64,000 nucleotides of DNA from Yamagishiella unicocca (taxonomy: Eukaryota > Chlorophyta > Chlorophyceae > Chlamydomonadales > Volvocaceae), in NCBI GenBank assembly GCA_003116995.1, contig BDSL01000002.1, positions 62,001 to 126,000 of the forward strand, given 5' to 3'. The position numbers and the translations under genes are program-made. Positions 1-10,260 of this stretch are shown here, piece after piece; position 1 is the first letter of the stretch, and every line of letters starts with the position of its first letter. The notes beneath the pieces were generated by a model. The model was not told the DNA's origin. It ran no database searches and worked only from the letters and a program-made list of their open reading frames with translations.

Positions 1-3000
1 GAGACTGTCGTACATCCCAGCATTCCAAACGCTCACGCTGCGACGGCCAATGCGCGACTAGGCACAATCTTCCCAAAAAGTCTACCTACCGCCATTAACT
101 CAACGATAACACGCCCTCACTTCCGCTCCCCTCGCGCCCAACCCGGCCATAGGACCCACCAGCGCCACCCGCTGCTGTCCCACCGGGTCCAGCCCCACCG
201 CCGGACCTGCGGCTTGCGGCTGGCAAGTGCCGCTGTGGAGGTGCAGGAGACGGCCTCGGCTGCTGTTGCTGCTGCTGCTGTCGCGCCCCTGGGTGCAGAG
301 CGCAGCAGCGGCGTGGCGACGACGGTTGTTGAGCCGCTGGCGGCAGCCTTCGTGTGGACCAGGTGCGGGGGGGGGGGCAAATCTTCTTGGCTTGAAACCA
401 ACTTGACACAGCGTCGTCGCGGGTGGGGTCTGGCGGGAAGCCAGATGGAGGCGGAGTGGGCCGGAGCCAGGGAGGGGCTGTCAGGCCTACACATTCGCGT
501 GCACTAGGGGCAGACTCGGAGTCCAACTTACTAGTTATTGAATTACACTAGCGTGAAGCCTCCGGTGCCCAGCCGCCCACCGGACCGGCATCAGCCGGCT
601 CTTCTGCCAGGTCTCTTAGTCATGTCGTACGGTGCCTTTCTCGTCTTGCGCCTCGTCTCATGTTCAACCAGGTGCCAACCGCTCCGTTGCCACGCCTCGT
701 CTCCCGTCCTCCTCCCCCCTGACCCCCCGCGCTCCCCCTTCCCCCTCCAGCCACTGGTGGCCGCTGCTGCCCGAGGCATACCTGCGCCCCGAGCGGCCCA
801 ACCCCGTGACGCTGCTGGGCATCCCGATGGTGGTGTGGCGGGACGGGGCGGGCAGCTGGCGCGTGTTCAAGGACCAGTGCCCGCACCGCATGGCGCCGCT
901 GTCAGGCAAGAGGGGCGGAGGGCCGGGGCGGGGGCCGGGGGCAGGGCACGCCCCCCCCGTGATTGGGTGTACGCTTGTGCTTGCGTGTCCGAATCCTGCT
1001 GTAACCACACACGGTACACATGGGCATGACCAACACGGTCGCACATGCGGAGTTCACCTGCCCACGTTCTTCAAACACCTGCCGCAACCCCCCTGTGTCT
1101 GCAGAGGGGCGGCTGGAGGCTGACGGCACTCTGTCCTGCTCGTACCACGGCTGGCGCTTTGGTGGTTCCGGAGCCTGCAGCCGCATCCCCCAGGCGGTGG
1201 ACTCCTCGGCGGAGGCGGCCGCGTGCAGCAGCCGCCGCTCGTGCGCCACCGCGTACCCGGTGAAGATGGAGGTGAGGGGAGGGGGCGTGTTGGCAGGGAA
1301 GGACATTCGTATTCGTATGTGCGGCGAAGTCTTGTGTTGTATGTGTGGATCGAGACGTGGATCGAGACGGAACAGAGCGGACAACTGCGTAGATGAGTGG
1401 ACGCCCCTGCGCCGCCCTCACGTCAGCACTGACTCGCGCTTACGACCCTTTGCTCATCGGCATGACCCTGCCTGCCTGCCGCCCGACCCACATCCGGCCC
1501 CTCTGCCAACCCCCATTCGCCAGGCTGGCATGCTGTGGGTCTGGCCGGATGCGGCGCCGGATGCGGCGGCGACGGCCGCCGCCACACCCATCGAAATGAG
1601 TAATGAGTTGCGCTCCCGGGGCCTGGAGCTGGAGGCCTACCTCGCTGCCAAAGAGAGCGGTGGTATCGACGTGCCGTCGCCGGCAGACGCAGCTGGGTCG
1701 CAGGGACCTGCCCCACGCATTGCCTGGTTCATGCGGGAGCTGCCGTACAGCTACGAGGTCCTGCTTGAGAACCTTACGGACCCGGCGCACCTGCCGTTCA
1801 GCCACCACGGCCTGACGCCCGCCATGCAGAGGTGCGAATTGTGTTCGTGGCTTGCGATGTCCCGCAGGCCCGCGCTGTGGCTGCGCGTTCTGATACTCAA
1901 CCGTTGATACCTGTAAACAGGAAATAAGCCTACATTTAAGAAGTAAAGATATGGTCGGGTTTAGGGCTTAGGGTTTAGGTCACAGAGCGCCGGCTGTCTA
2001 GCTCATCGTGGTCGCCATCACCGCCGGCTGGCACAGCATTGTGTGCGGCGCGTGATGTGGCGGGGGCTGCAGGTCGGGAGCGGGATGGGCGCTCCTAGCC
2101 GACAGGTGCCGCGGGGGCGCGTCGCAAGGTATTGCATTCCATCCGCCCCTAGCCCACGTGCGGACCTGCTAGCTGAACCCCTCCCCGCTCCCCGCGCCCA
2201 GGTCCAAGGGCGGCCCCATGCCGATGCAGCCGCACGAGGTGGCCTCCGCCGGCGCCGGTGCCGCCACCGAGGCGCGCCGGCAGGCAGCAGACACCGGACA
2301 TGGCGGGGCTTCGGCGGCATTAGAGGCCCCTCTGCATTGGGCTCGGCCCCGCGGCCCCGATTTCGAGTTTAATTTCGTTGGCAACATCAGCCCCGACGGC
2401 ACCATCAGTGTCACCATGCCGCACATCGTCATGTACACCTACCGCATGGGCCCGGTGGGTGTCGCAGCCACCGAAACACCGGCGCGCGCAAAATGCCCGT
2501 CCCTTGGTTCCGGAGCTCCCGCGCTGCTAAACTGGCCACTGCTGATCTGCAGCCTCGGCTGTCGGCCATCACTCCGAGCACTGCCGCCACCTTCTCATGC
2601 CACTGCCCCCTAATAGAAGATGCCGGTGCCGCCACCTTCTCATGCCACTGCCCCCTAATAAAAAACGCCGGTGCCGCCACCTTCTCATGCCACTGCCCCC
2701 TAATAGAAGATGCCGGTGCCGCCACCTTCTCATGCCACTGCCCCCTAATAAAATACACGTGTGCCGCCACCTTCTCATGCCACTGCCCCCTAATAAAAAA
2801 CGCCGCTGCCGCCGGTGCCGCCGCTGCCCAGCAGACCGCGGTTCGGATGGAGCTCTTCGCGACGCCCGTGGGTCCCGGCCGCAGCCGCTTCTTCATGCTC
2901 TCGCGATCTCAGCCACCCAAGCTGCCGCCCTTCTACAAAGTGGGCTTCAAGCAGGCTATAGAAAACCTGGTATTAACGTGAGCGGGCGGCGGCGGGCGGG

Positions 3001-4407
3001 GCAGGGCTGCAAGGAAAACCCGTGTACGAAAGGAAAACCGTGGGGGGGCCAGGGCAGGGCGGTCACCGACCATCGCTGTTTAGGATGTCGATGCCGATGT
3101 CTCGTGAGGCGGATTCATGTCGCGTTGCACACACTACTTGGCTCCCACAGCACTGATAGCAGTCCAGCAGTGATAGCATCCGGCATCCACCTTACCAAGT
3201 TACGGACTCCACCTTACCAAATTACGGGATCTAGCACCAACGGAGTTTTGCATAGGCATTCAATGCCACCCAACAGCTTCCCCTCTCCGACGTGCGGTAC
3301 GTCCGAGTCATACGATGCCGCGCCTCGTTCCTCATCCACAACCCGGGTACGCAGACTAGACGCGGCCGCTGTGTCCCACTGTATGGCCAACCAGCTTCTG
3401 GACGGCGACAGCGTCTTCCTGAACGTGCAGGTGGGCAGTCGGGGATCACGAGGCTCCTGAGGGAGTGGAACACGCAATGCAGGTTACTGAGTCTTGGATC
3501 CTGAACCCTGGTAGCGCAAAGGCTTGATTTCTTCCACGGCGATGCGGCGCCTTCAAGGGCCCTTCGCACCAGCCCTCCGTACTGCGCCGCACTGCCGCTG
3601 CCCCCACCTGCCGTACGTACAGGACGAGGTGCTGCGGGAGGTGGAGGCGGAGGCGGACGCGGAGGCGCTGAGGAAGCAGCTGACTGCCGCTCACGACAGC
3701 GCCGCCACCGTCGGCGGCGGCAGCGTGTGGTCTCGCGCCTACTACCTGCCCACCCCTGCTGACAGCTGCATGCTGGCGGGTCGCAAGTGGCTGGAGGAGC
3801 GGGCGGGCGGCGGCCCCTTCCGAGCGCGCCAGCGGCAGCTGCTGGCCGGGCGTGGCGAGCAGCCGGCGGCCGGGATCAAGGCGGCTGCTGTGGAGCAGGC
3901 CGTAGCCGGCGCGGTGAGTGAGGTGCAGGGGAGGGAGGGCCCGGGAGGCTGCCTGCTGCCTGACATGTACATCGAGATCAGGCCTTGCTCATGCTATTTG
4001 TGTTTGGTAAGAAAGGCTCGACGCCTCGCCCCGCCCCCCGGTTCTTTTCTGTACCGCTCCCCACCCACCCACAGGCTCCCACCCCCGAGGCCCGCAGGCG
4101 TGTGCTCGACCGCTACGAGCAGCACACGCGCCACTGCCCCGTCTGCCTCCCGCGGCTGGAGCAGCTGCAGCGGCTGGCGGCTGCCGCGAAGACCGCCCAG
4201 GCGGTGTGTCTGCTGGGCGTGTGCGTCGCCGGGGGCGCACTGGGAGCGGCGGGGGCGGTCAAGGGCGCGGCCGCGGCTGTCTGGCCGGCTGCGCTGGTGG
4301 CGGTGTTCGCGGCGCTGTGGCTGCTGGCGTCGAGGGCAGGGGCGGCGGCGCAGAGCTGGGCGCAGAAGTTCATGTTCCAGGACTACGTGCACGCCGAGAA
4401 AAACTGA
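1..4407 (+). CDS. PAO-family Rieske oxygenase, copy 1 (5' partial)
   Basis: Rieske-type non-haem iron oxygenase of the pheophorbide a oxygenase/TIC55/PTC52 family, normally a chloroplast envelope enzyme of chlorophyll catabolism or a relative. Exons inferred from splice sites and phase: 1-362 (open to the window edge, start codon outside), 751-905, 1105-1271, 1524-1831, 2202-2454, 2832-2977, 3382-3430, 3623-3913, 4075-4407. Seen: Rieske halves CPH (878-886) and CSYHGW (from 1137); mononuclear iron motif N-x2-D-x2-H-x4-H (about 1768-1806); PAO-type C-terminal CxxC (HCPVC) followed by hydrophobic segments. The intron after 905 has a GC donor. The acceptor before 3382 is TG instead of AG, and the intron at 2455-2831 carries a minisatellite, so the splicing of this copy is in doubt. 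The substrate cannot be told from the sequence; other family members act on protochlorophyllide or chlorophyllide. Confidence 0.85.
2583..2807 (+). repeat. 45-bp minisatellite, five units, in PAO copy 1
   Basis: Five tandem 45-bp units starting GCCGCCACCTTCTCATGCC, differing mainly in the A-rich end of each unit (TAATAGAAGATG, TAATAAAAAACG and similar). The unit is a multiple of three, and the forward frame that is open here continues without a stop into the following exon. PAO copy 2 has no such array in its 195-bp counterpart intron (15145-15339). Confidence 0.95.
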
Positions 4408-4741
4408 AGGAAGCGGATCGCAGAAGTTTACCACAGAAACGGTAAGGCCTTGCACGTGAGATCAACCCCGCCCCTAGGACGTCTCGGTGGGGGCATCGGC
4501 CAGGAGCGCAGAGGTGCTGAGGGTAGAGAGTAACGAAACCGTATAACTGTTCAAACCGACAACCGACCTGGGGTATTGATAGTAGCTGGTTGATGAAAAT
4601 GTGTGCGGTGAGGGGGTGCCTCGTCAGGTGCCACCGGGCATCGGATGCGGGTTAATGCGAGGGGTGGTGTAAAGGCCGGTTACGCGATATAGGTATAATA
4701 GCGAGCGTATAATAGCTGGCGATATAAATGCCAACTACTCC

Positions 4742-4746
4742 TGTAA
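4742..4746 (+). promoter_or_regulatory. candidate poly(A) signal of PAO copy 1
   Basis: TGTAA, the usual green-algal polyadenylation motif, about 335 bases after the stop codon at 4407. The stretch from 4408 to here shows no coding potential and is read as 3' UTR. Confidence 0.45.
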
Positions 4747-4849
4747 CAACCGGTGATAGATGCCATGGCTTGTCTCCTTGTAGATTGCGGTGATGGTTGC
4801 CCTGGGTATGTACCGGCATCGTGCGGTGAACGGGACCAGTGGCGGCCCT

Positions 4850-5940
4850 GGTTGTCCGGACACGTACGTTGTGTAGGGACGTACGTTGCCAGGCCCTAGG
4901 AGTTTAGGAAGCTGCGGGAAGTTGCTTGCGAGGCTCTAGGCCTGCCAAAACCTACTATTGAAGCTAAGTGGCAAGCTTGCCAGGCCCTAGGCCTGCGAGA
5001 ACCACTATGGAAGCTTCAAAGCTTCGCGTTGGAGAACTTAGGCCTCTAGGAACCTACTACAGAAGCTGCGACGAAGCTTCTTGCCGTACATCTTGGAGGC
5101 CTTTCCAATTAGTACTAAAAGGGCAGTAGGTGTGAGTTGGTCGAGGAGTGACTGGCAGTTGACTGCAGTCTTCGATAGGCAAGTCCCTAGCCTCCGGGCC
5201 ACAGACCCTTAATATGTTGATCCTTAGGAGTGACTAGCAGTTGAGTGCAGTCTTGGACAGACCAGTCCCTAGCCTCCGGGTCCGCAGACCCTTACTCTGC
5301 TGTTCTGTGGAGTGGCTAGAAGTCGACTGTAGTCTCACATAGACCAGTCCGGTGGTGCGGGTGTCGCAGACATTACTGGGAGCCCATGCGAGTTGTCCGG
5401 ACACGTACGTTGCGTAGGGACATGCGCTACCAGGCCCTAGGCCTTTGGGAAGCTGCGGGAAGTTGCTGCCAGGCCCTAGGCCTGCCCGAACCTACTAGAA
5501 AAGCTTCCAGGAAGCTGCATGTCGGAGAATTTAGGCCTCTATGAACCTACTACGGCGGCGAAGCTTCCCGCCGTACATTTTGGAGGCCGTTCAAATTAGT
5601 ACTAAAAGGGCAGTAGCTGTGAGTTGTTCGTTCAAGGAGCGACTAGGTGTTGAGTTCGGTCCTGAGTAGACCAGTCCCCAGCCTCCGGGTCGCAGACCCT
5701 TACTCTGCTGATTCTTTGGAGCGACTCTGCTGATTCTTTGGAGCGACTAGCAGTTGACCACGGTCCTAAGTAGACCAGTCCCTAGCCTCCGGGTCCGCAG
5801 ACCCTTACTCTGCTGTTCTGCGGAGTCACTGAACTAACGTTGTCTGCAGTCCTTACTCAGTAGGCTGGTCACAGGTGCTCCGGGCCCACAGACCCTTACT
5901 CTGTCGTTAGGAGTCACGCACTCTGGGAAGACTTTGGAGT
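4850..5940. repeat. diverged tandem duplication of about 540 bp
   Basis: Two related blocks, 4850-5389 and 5390-5940. Each opens with GTTGTCCGGACACGTACGTTG, followed by CCAGGCCCTAGG-type and AAGCTTC-rich segments, an ATTAGTACTAAAAGGGCAGTAG segment, and then several roughly 70-bp subrepeats containing GACCAGTCCCTAGCCTCCGGG and CAGACCCTTACTCTGCTG. No open frame or RNA gene was recognised. It lies just downstream of PAO copy 1 and just before the mobile-element-like region. Confidence 0.85.
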
Positions 5941-6625
5941 TTGGACCCAGCTGTGGTCAAGTCCCCAGCACTGTACCTGTATCCCGGCACGCAGGCCTGT
6001 AAACACTGCACTTGCGTCACCGCGTTTCCCATATCATCAGGAGTTCTATTTCCTCATCCGCACAGGCACGGGACGGCACGGGTAGCAAACCTGCCTACGC
6101 TCACCCATACACAACAAGACTTCCGCTGCTTCTCGATATAACAACACACCTGTAGTGAAGTTTGCGTTACAGTCGGTCCATACGGTTCAAACGCTGCGTT
6201 TCCGTCTGCAACGGGCGCAGTGCGGCGACCTTAATAAGCGACGACTGGACAATCTAGCGGCAGCCAAGCCCCACTCCTTATTGTACTAAGTCACGAAAAA
6301 ATTTGGGTGGACATCGTTAGTGGGGCGCGCCCGCGCGCGCCACGACACGGGCATATAGGGGCGGAGTCCGCCCCTCGGTTCCCCACCCCCTTAATACACA
6401 CCAGGCTCCGGCCGGCGTAATATTATTATTAATATTATTATTCTCACATAGACCAGTCCCTAGCCCCGCCCTGGGCTACAAGGCCTTTGTTGTTAGGCCT
6501 TTGTTGTTAGGCCTTTGTTGTTAGGAGCCACTCTGGGTGGACTTTTGGACCCAACTGGTCAAGTCCCCGGCACTGTTCCTGTATCCCCGCACTCAGTCCT
6601 GTAGCCACTGCAGTTGCCCCGCCCT
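5941..6625. repeat. 80-bp direct repeat pair and short tandem repeats
   Basis: A segment near 5938-6025 (TTTGGACCCAGCTG, then CAAGTCCCC, then CTGTACCTGTATCCC) recurs diverged near 6544-6625. Between them lie a GC-only stretch (6327-6343), an AT-only run of TAATATTATTATT type (about 6418-6442) and three tandem copies of AGGCCTTTGTTGTT (about 6480-6522). No gene is seen. Confidence 0.75.
6190..6350 (+). repeat. left direct repeat of the element
   Basis: Shared with 11998-12160 in the same orientation. Common blocks include AGTGCGGCGAC, CGACTGG-CAAT, TAGCGG-AGCCAAGCCC, TACTAAGTC-C-AAA and GTTAGTGGGGCGC, in the same order and spacing. I judge it clearly diverged but homologous by eye. Confidence 0.8.
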
Positions 6626-6694
6626 TTGAATTTCCAACGGGTTCTCGTGGAAAACGTGCTCCAGAGCACAGGTTATTCTTGCTCGCTAAGCACA
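6625..6694 (+). repeat. left arm of inverted repeat
   Basis: Runs from TTTGAATTTCCAACGGGTT through GTGCTCCAGAGCACAGG to GCTCGCTAAGCACATCCTC. The reverse complement of 11857-11930 matches it with only a couple of differences. It contains the small palindrome GTGCTC-GAGCAC that also occurs in the array at 6786-7434. Confidence 0.9.
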
Positions 6695-6785
6695 TCCTCC
6701 CTAAGCACGAATGCACATAATTAATCGTCTAGTCCTACCCACACTTGCAGTGGTGCGGAGTGCTCGCGTAAACCATTCACAATAC

Positions 6786-7434
6786 AGCACACCAGGCAAA
6801 ACCTGTGCCAAGTGTGCTCTGGAGCACGCTTTCGTTCGGGCCCGGAAACGGACTGCCCCCTGCCAGGCGCAGCCGCCCTGGTGCACACACGCGATGAGTG
6901 CATGAGTGGCGTCGCATTGGAGCGGGGGCAGAGCACCGCCTCGCACATCTAGCGCACCTGGAGCACACCAGGCAAAACCCGTGGAAACCGTGCTCTGGAG
7001 CACACTTTCGTTTGGGCCCCGGTGCACACACAGACGCTAAACTCCAGTGTGGCATCCGATTGGAGCGGAACAGAGCACCGCCTCGCACATCTAGCACACC
7101 AGGCAAAACCCGTGGAAACCGTGCCCTGGAGCACACTTTCGTTCGGGCCCGGCACAGACTTAAAGGAGGTAAATGGGAACTAGCGCACCAGGCAAAACCC
7201 GTGGAAACCGTGCTCTGGAGCACTTTAGTTCGGGCCCGGAAACCCACTGCCCCCTGCCAGGCGCAGCCGCCCCGGCGCACACACTGACGCTAAACTCCAG
7301 TGTGGCGTCCGATTGTAGAGGAGGCAGAGCACCGCCTCGCACATCTAGCGCACCAGGCAAAACCCGTGGAAACCGTGCTCTGGAGCACACTTTCGTTCGG
7401 GCCCGGCACAGACTTAACGGAGGTAAATGCGAAC
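6786..7434. repeat. five-unit complex tandem array
   Basis: Five units begin at about 6786, 6962, 7093, 7182 and 7347, each opening with AGCACACCAGGCAAAACC or a close variant, then GTGCTCTGGAGCAC and CTTTCGTTCGGGCCCGG. Two unit types alternate: long (131-176 bp, ending ACCGCCTCGCACATCT) and short (about 89 bp, ending CACAGACTTAA-GGAGGTAAATG). Apparent open frames here are only translated repeats. Confidence 0.9.
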
Positions 7435-8008
7435 AAGAATTCCTTATCCTGAGGATAGATATCTGAGGTGCCAAGTGTTCCGCACAGAGGCACTCGCGGG
7501 GCCCATGTTCTCGCATGGCGCTTTAAACACGGTCCTTAAGGCAGACTAACCAGCAAATATAGCACCATGCAACTTTGAAAGACATATTTATACATTTTCG
7601 AAAGTTTCCTAAGTTCTGGACCGTAGGCATCAAGAATCATGCCTTCTACCGGGCACATGATCGCCGGCTCGTCGACCAGCAGGCCGCAGTATCTTTCGCG
7701 GGCAGATAGTGGTAGAAATCGTGTACACGTCGTCTAAAACCCCAAAGACTATTCTAAAATTCGGTTCTAAGAGGTAGTTGGCCTGGGCGCTCCAGGAGGG
7801 GGCCTGGGCCTGTTGTTGTTGGCCGAGGCGACGGGGCCGTGTTGTTTCACCGTCACCTCACTTAGAAGAGTTGTCGCTACGCACCTGGTTGTGCCGGTCT
7901 GCGGAGTGCGGGCCGGTTAGCCATCTAGTTTTCGGATCCGCGGGCGTGCAGTCGCGCGGGAGTGTCTGGTTCGCTGATCGTGACTCGCCGATCTTTTGGT
8001 GTTTAGCC

Positions 8009-8557
8009 ATGGGAGAACCGACCGGTACCAATCTCGCAGCAGCGGCAACCCGGCGAAGCAGGGCCATTGCAATGGCGGACATGAACAGCCTGTCCCTCGC
8101 CAACTGGACCGAAGACGCTGCTTTGGACCCTATGTGGCTGCAAACAACTCGCGGGCCAATGATCAGTTGGCGAACCTGCCACCAGCATCAGCAACCGGCA
8201 ATGACCCGTCCGCACCTCATCGCAGAGCGTCGTGCGTCGTGGGTTGATCAACCAACAGAAACAACGCTTCGACGCAGCTATCCTGGACCTACAAACCAGA
8301 TAACGGGCGGATCCGCAGCGCTGTACACTACCAGAGCGGCTGCAGCAGCTGGAGCAGGCGGGTCCACGGGAGGACCAACACCGGCAGCGACAGGAGCAGC
8401 GACATCGGACGGACCCAGTGGGGCAGCCGCCAGTGCACCACCCAGTGGGATCGGCGGTGTTCACAACCAGCCCTACCAGCACCTACGGACACTCCCCGCA
8501 GCAGGCCCGCCCATCCCCAGCGGGCCTGCTGCGAGGAGTGTCCGTAGTTGCTGGTAG
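8009..8557 (+). CDS. possible gag-like fragment of the mobile element
   Basis: An ATG in good context (GCCATGG, 8009) opens a frame of about 180 codons beginning MGEPTGTNLAAAATRRSR and becoming Ala/Gly/Pro-rich before running into the inverted repeat at 8445-8585. No domain was recognised, and part of the sequence looks more protein-like in another frame, which suggests frameshift decay. Its position at the 5' side of the recombinase is the only argument for a gag-like role. Confidence 0.25.
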   Translation: MGEPTGTNLAAAATRRSRAIAMADMNSLSLANWTEDAALDPMWLQTTRGPMISWRTCHQHQQPAMTRPHLIAERRASWVDQPTETTLRRSYPGPTNQITGGSAALYTTRAAAAAGAGGSTGGPTPAATGAATSDGPSGAAASAPPSGIGGVHNQPYQHLRTLPAAGPPIPSGPAARSVRSCW

Positions 8558-8585
8558 GGCTGGTTGTGGACACCGCCGATCCCAC
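8445..8585. repeat. imperfect inverted repeat, 66-bp arms
   Basis: Arms 8445-8510 and 8520-8585 are complementary with about three mismatches around a 9-base loop. The right arm and following sequence (from about 8510) recur as a direct copy from about 8840 to 8990. Confidence 0.9.
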
Positions 8586-8629
8586 CGCCGATCCCACCTC
8601 GGTGGTGCACCCTTCGCCGGGGGTAGCGC

Positions 8630-9245
8630 CGTTCGCCCTCCCTCCCTTGTGCCCGGCGGAGTTGGGGACCCCGCCGGTTCCCCTGCCCCCCTCCCTTGTG
8701 CCCGGCGGAGTTGGGGACTCCGCCGGTTCCCCTGCCCCCTCCCTTGTGCCCGGCGGAGTTGGGACTCCGCCAGTTCCCCTGCCCCCCTCCCTTGTGCCCG
8801 GCGGAGTTGGGGACTCCGCCGGTTCCCCTGCCCCCTCCCAGGCCCGCCCATTCCCAGCGGGCCTGCTGCGAGGAGTGTCCGTAGTTGCTGGTAGGGCTGG
8901 TTGTGGACACCGCCGATCCCACCGCCGATCCCACCTCGGTGGTGCACCCTTCGCCGGGGGTAGCGCCGTTCGCCCTCCCTCCCTTGTGCCCGGCGGAGTT
9001 GGGGACTCCGCCGGTTCCCCTGCCCCCCTCCCTTGTGCCCGGCGGAGTTGGGACTCCGCCGGTTCCCCTGCCCCCCTCCCTTGTGCCCGGCGGAGTTGGG
9101 GACTCCGCCGGTTCCCCTGTCCCCTCCCTTGTGCCCGGCGGAGTTGGGGACTCCGCCGGTTCCCCTGCCCCCTCCCTTGTGCCCGGCGGAGTTGGGAACT
9201 CCGCCAGTTCCCCTGCCCCCTCCCTTGTGCCCGGCGGAGTTGGGC
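8630..9245. repeat. 47-49-bp minisatellite in two blocks
   Basis: Units of the form CCTCCCTTGTGCCCGGCGGA, then GTTGGGGACTCCGCCGGTTC, then CCCTGCCC are repeated about four times (8636-8840) and six times (8976-9245). The blocks are separated by a direct copy of the sequence flanking the inverted repeat. Each unit holds a small hairpin (GGCGGAGT/ACTCCGCC). The long forward and reverse open frames here are translated repeats and are not annotated as genes. Confidence 0.95.
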
Positions 9246-9636
9246 CGTGCTGGCGCCGGGTCTGGCCCCCAGCGCAGCGACGACTGCCGGCGGCCCCTCA
9301 ACGGCTGGTGCGGCGGCCTGCACCACGGCCCCCGGTGGAGACGCAGCAGCAGCCGGCGGCCCTTCGGTGCCCCGCGCGGCGGCCGGCGCTGTTGACCCTA
9401 ACAGGGCCGTTGCAGCCACTCTACGTACGGCTTCCACTCAAGGGGTTCGCGACGATCAGCGGGCCGTTGTGAAGCCGCCAGCCTGGAGGCCCGCCGGTGT
9501 CGCCCGTCTTGCACGAGCTCAGGCCTTGGCTCAGCACCTACCAAGCGCGTCCATGTGGGCGGCAGCCTCGCACCGTGGGGAGCGTCGGGCGCCGGCAGAA
9601 CTGAGCCGCGGTGGTTGTGACGTGGCAACACGGAAG

Positions 9637-9860
9637 CGCGCCATGGTGGACCGTGGTGCTGTGTCTGGTGGCGACAAGCGACTATCCAAGCGTCCCAAGA
9701 CGAAAACGCTGTCGGAGCTTACCCGAACGCTGCCGCAGTGGACCGCTGAGAGGGTCCACTGCGGCAGCGTTCGGGTAAGCTCCGACAGCGTTTTCGTCTT
9801 GGGACGCTTGGATAGTCGCTTGTCGCCACCAGACACAGCACCACGGTCCACCATGGCGCG
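9637..9860. repeat. perfect palindrome: 108-bp arms, 8-base loop
   Basis: Left arm 9637-9744 and right arm 9753-9860 are exact reverse complements over all 108 bases, separated by GCTGAGAG. The arm opens with CGCGCCATGGTGGACCGTGG. Each arm read outward-in starts MVDRGAVSGGDKRLSKR, so the duplicated unit may be a coding fragment of the element. Confidence 0.97.
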
Positions 9861-10260
9861 CGGAGGTTTCCGGGGATCCTCTTCATCACGTCAGGGTGGT
9901 TCTGAACCACTCTGACGTCATGAACCACTGGTACATTTCCATGATCGCTGCGACAGTACCACCCCGCAGCCACTGCCCTGGGCACAGGAGGACCATCTCG
10001 CCGTTGGAACCCGGCAACGTTTGGCATGGGTTCCCGCTGGAATCTCGATTGGCGCTGCTCCTCCGGGCCCTATGCTCTCGGTAGGGGCTATGGGCCGCGC
10101 CCGTGCCTCCATCAGACTCCATGTCCATGTACGGCCCTCGCTTAACCAACTCCTGCGTGCGACCCTGGATACCTCGCTCGGCTTCGGATGGGTAACCTGG
10201 ATCGTCTAAATCCACGATCTCCGCACCTCTGCCGTTCCGGATCCCTTCACTGCTGTGTAG

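Noticed and set aside
6786..7434. Possible CRISPR-like array of palindromic repeats
   Set aside because: Spacers are themselves repeated and of only two kinds, unit lengths vary, and the genome is eukaryotic.
8328..9437. Long minus-strand frame of about 369 codons with SAGHKGG/LRRAQGRG repeats
   Set aside because: It is a translation of the 48-bp minisatellite; forward and reverse frames are equally open, so there is no coding evidence.
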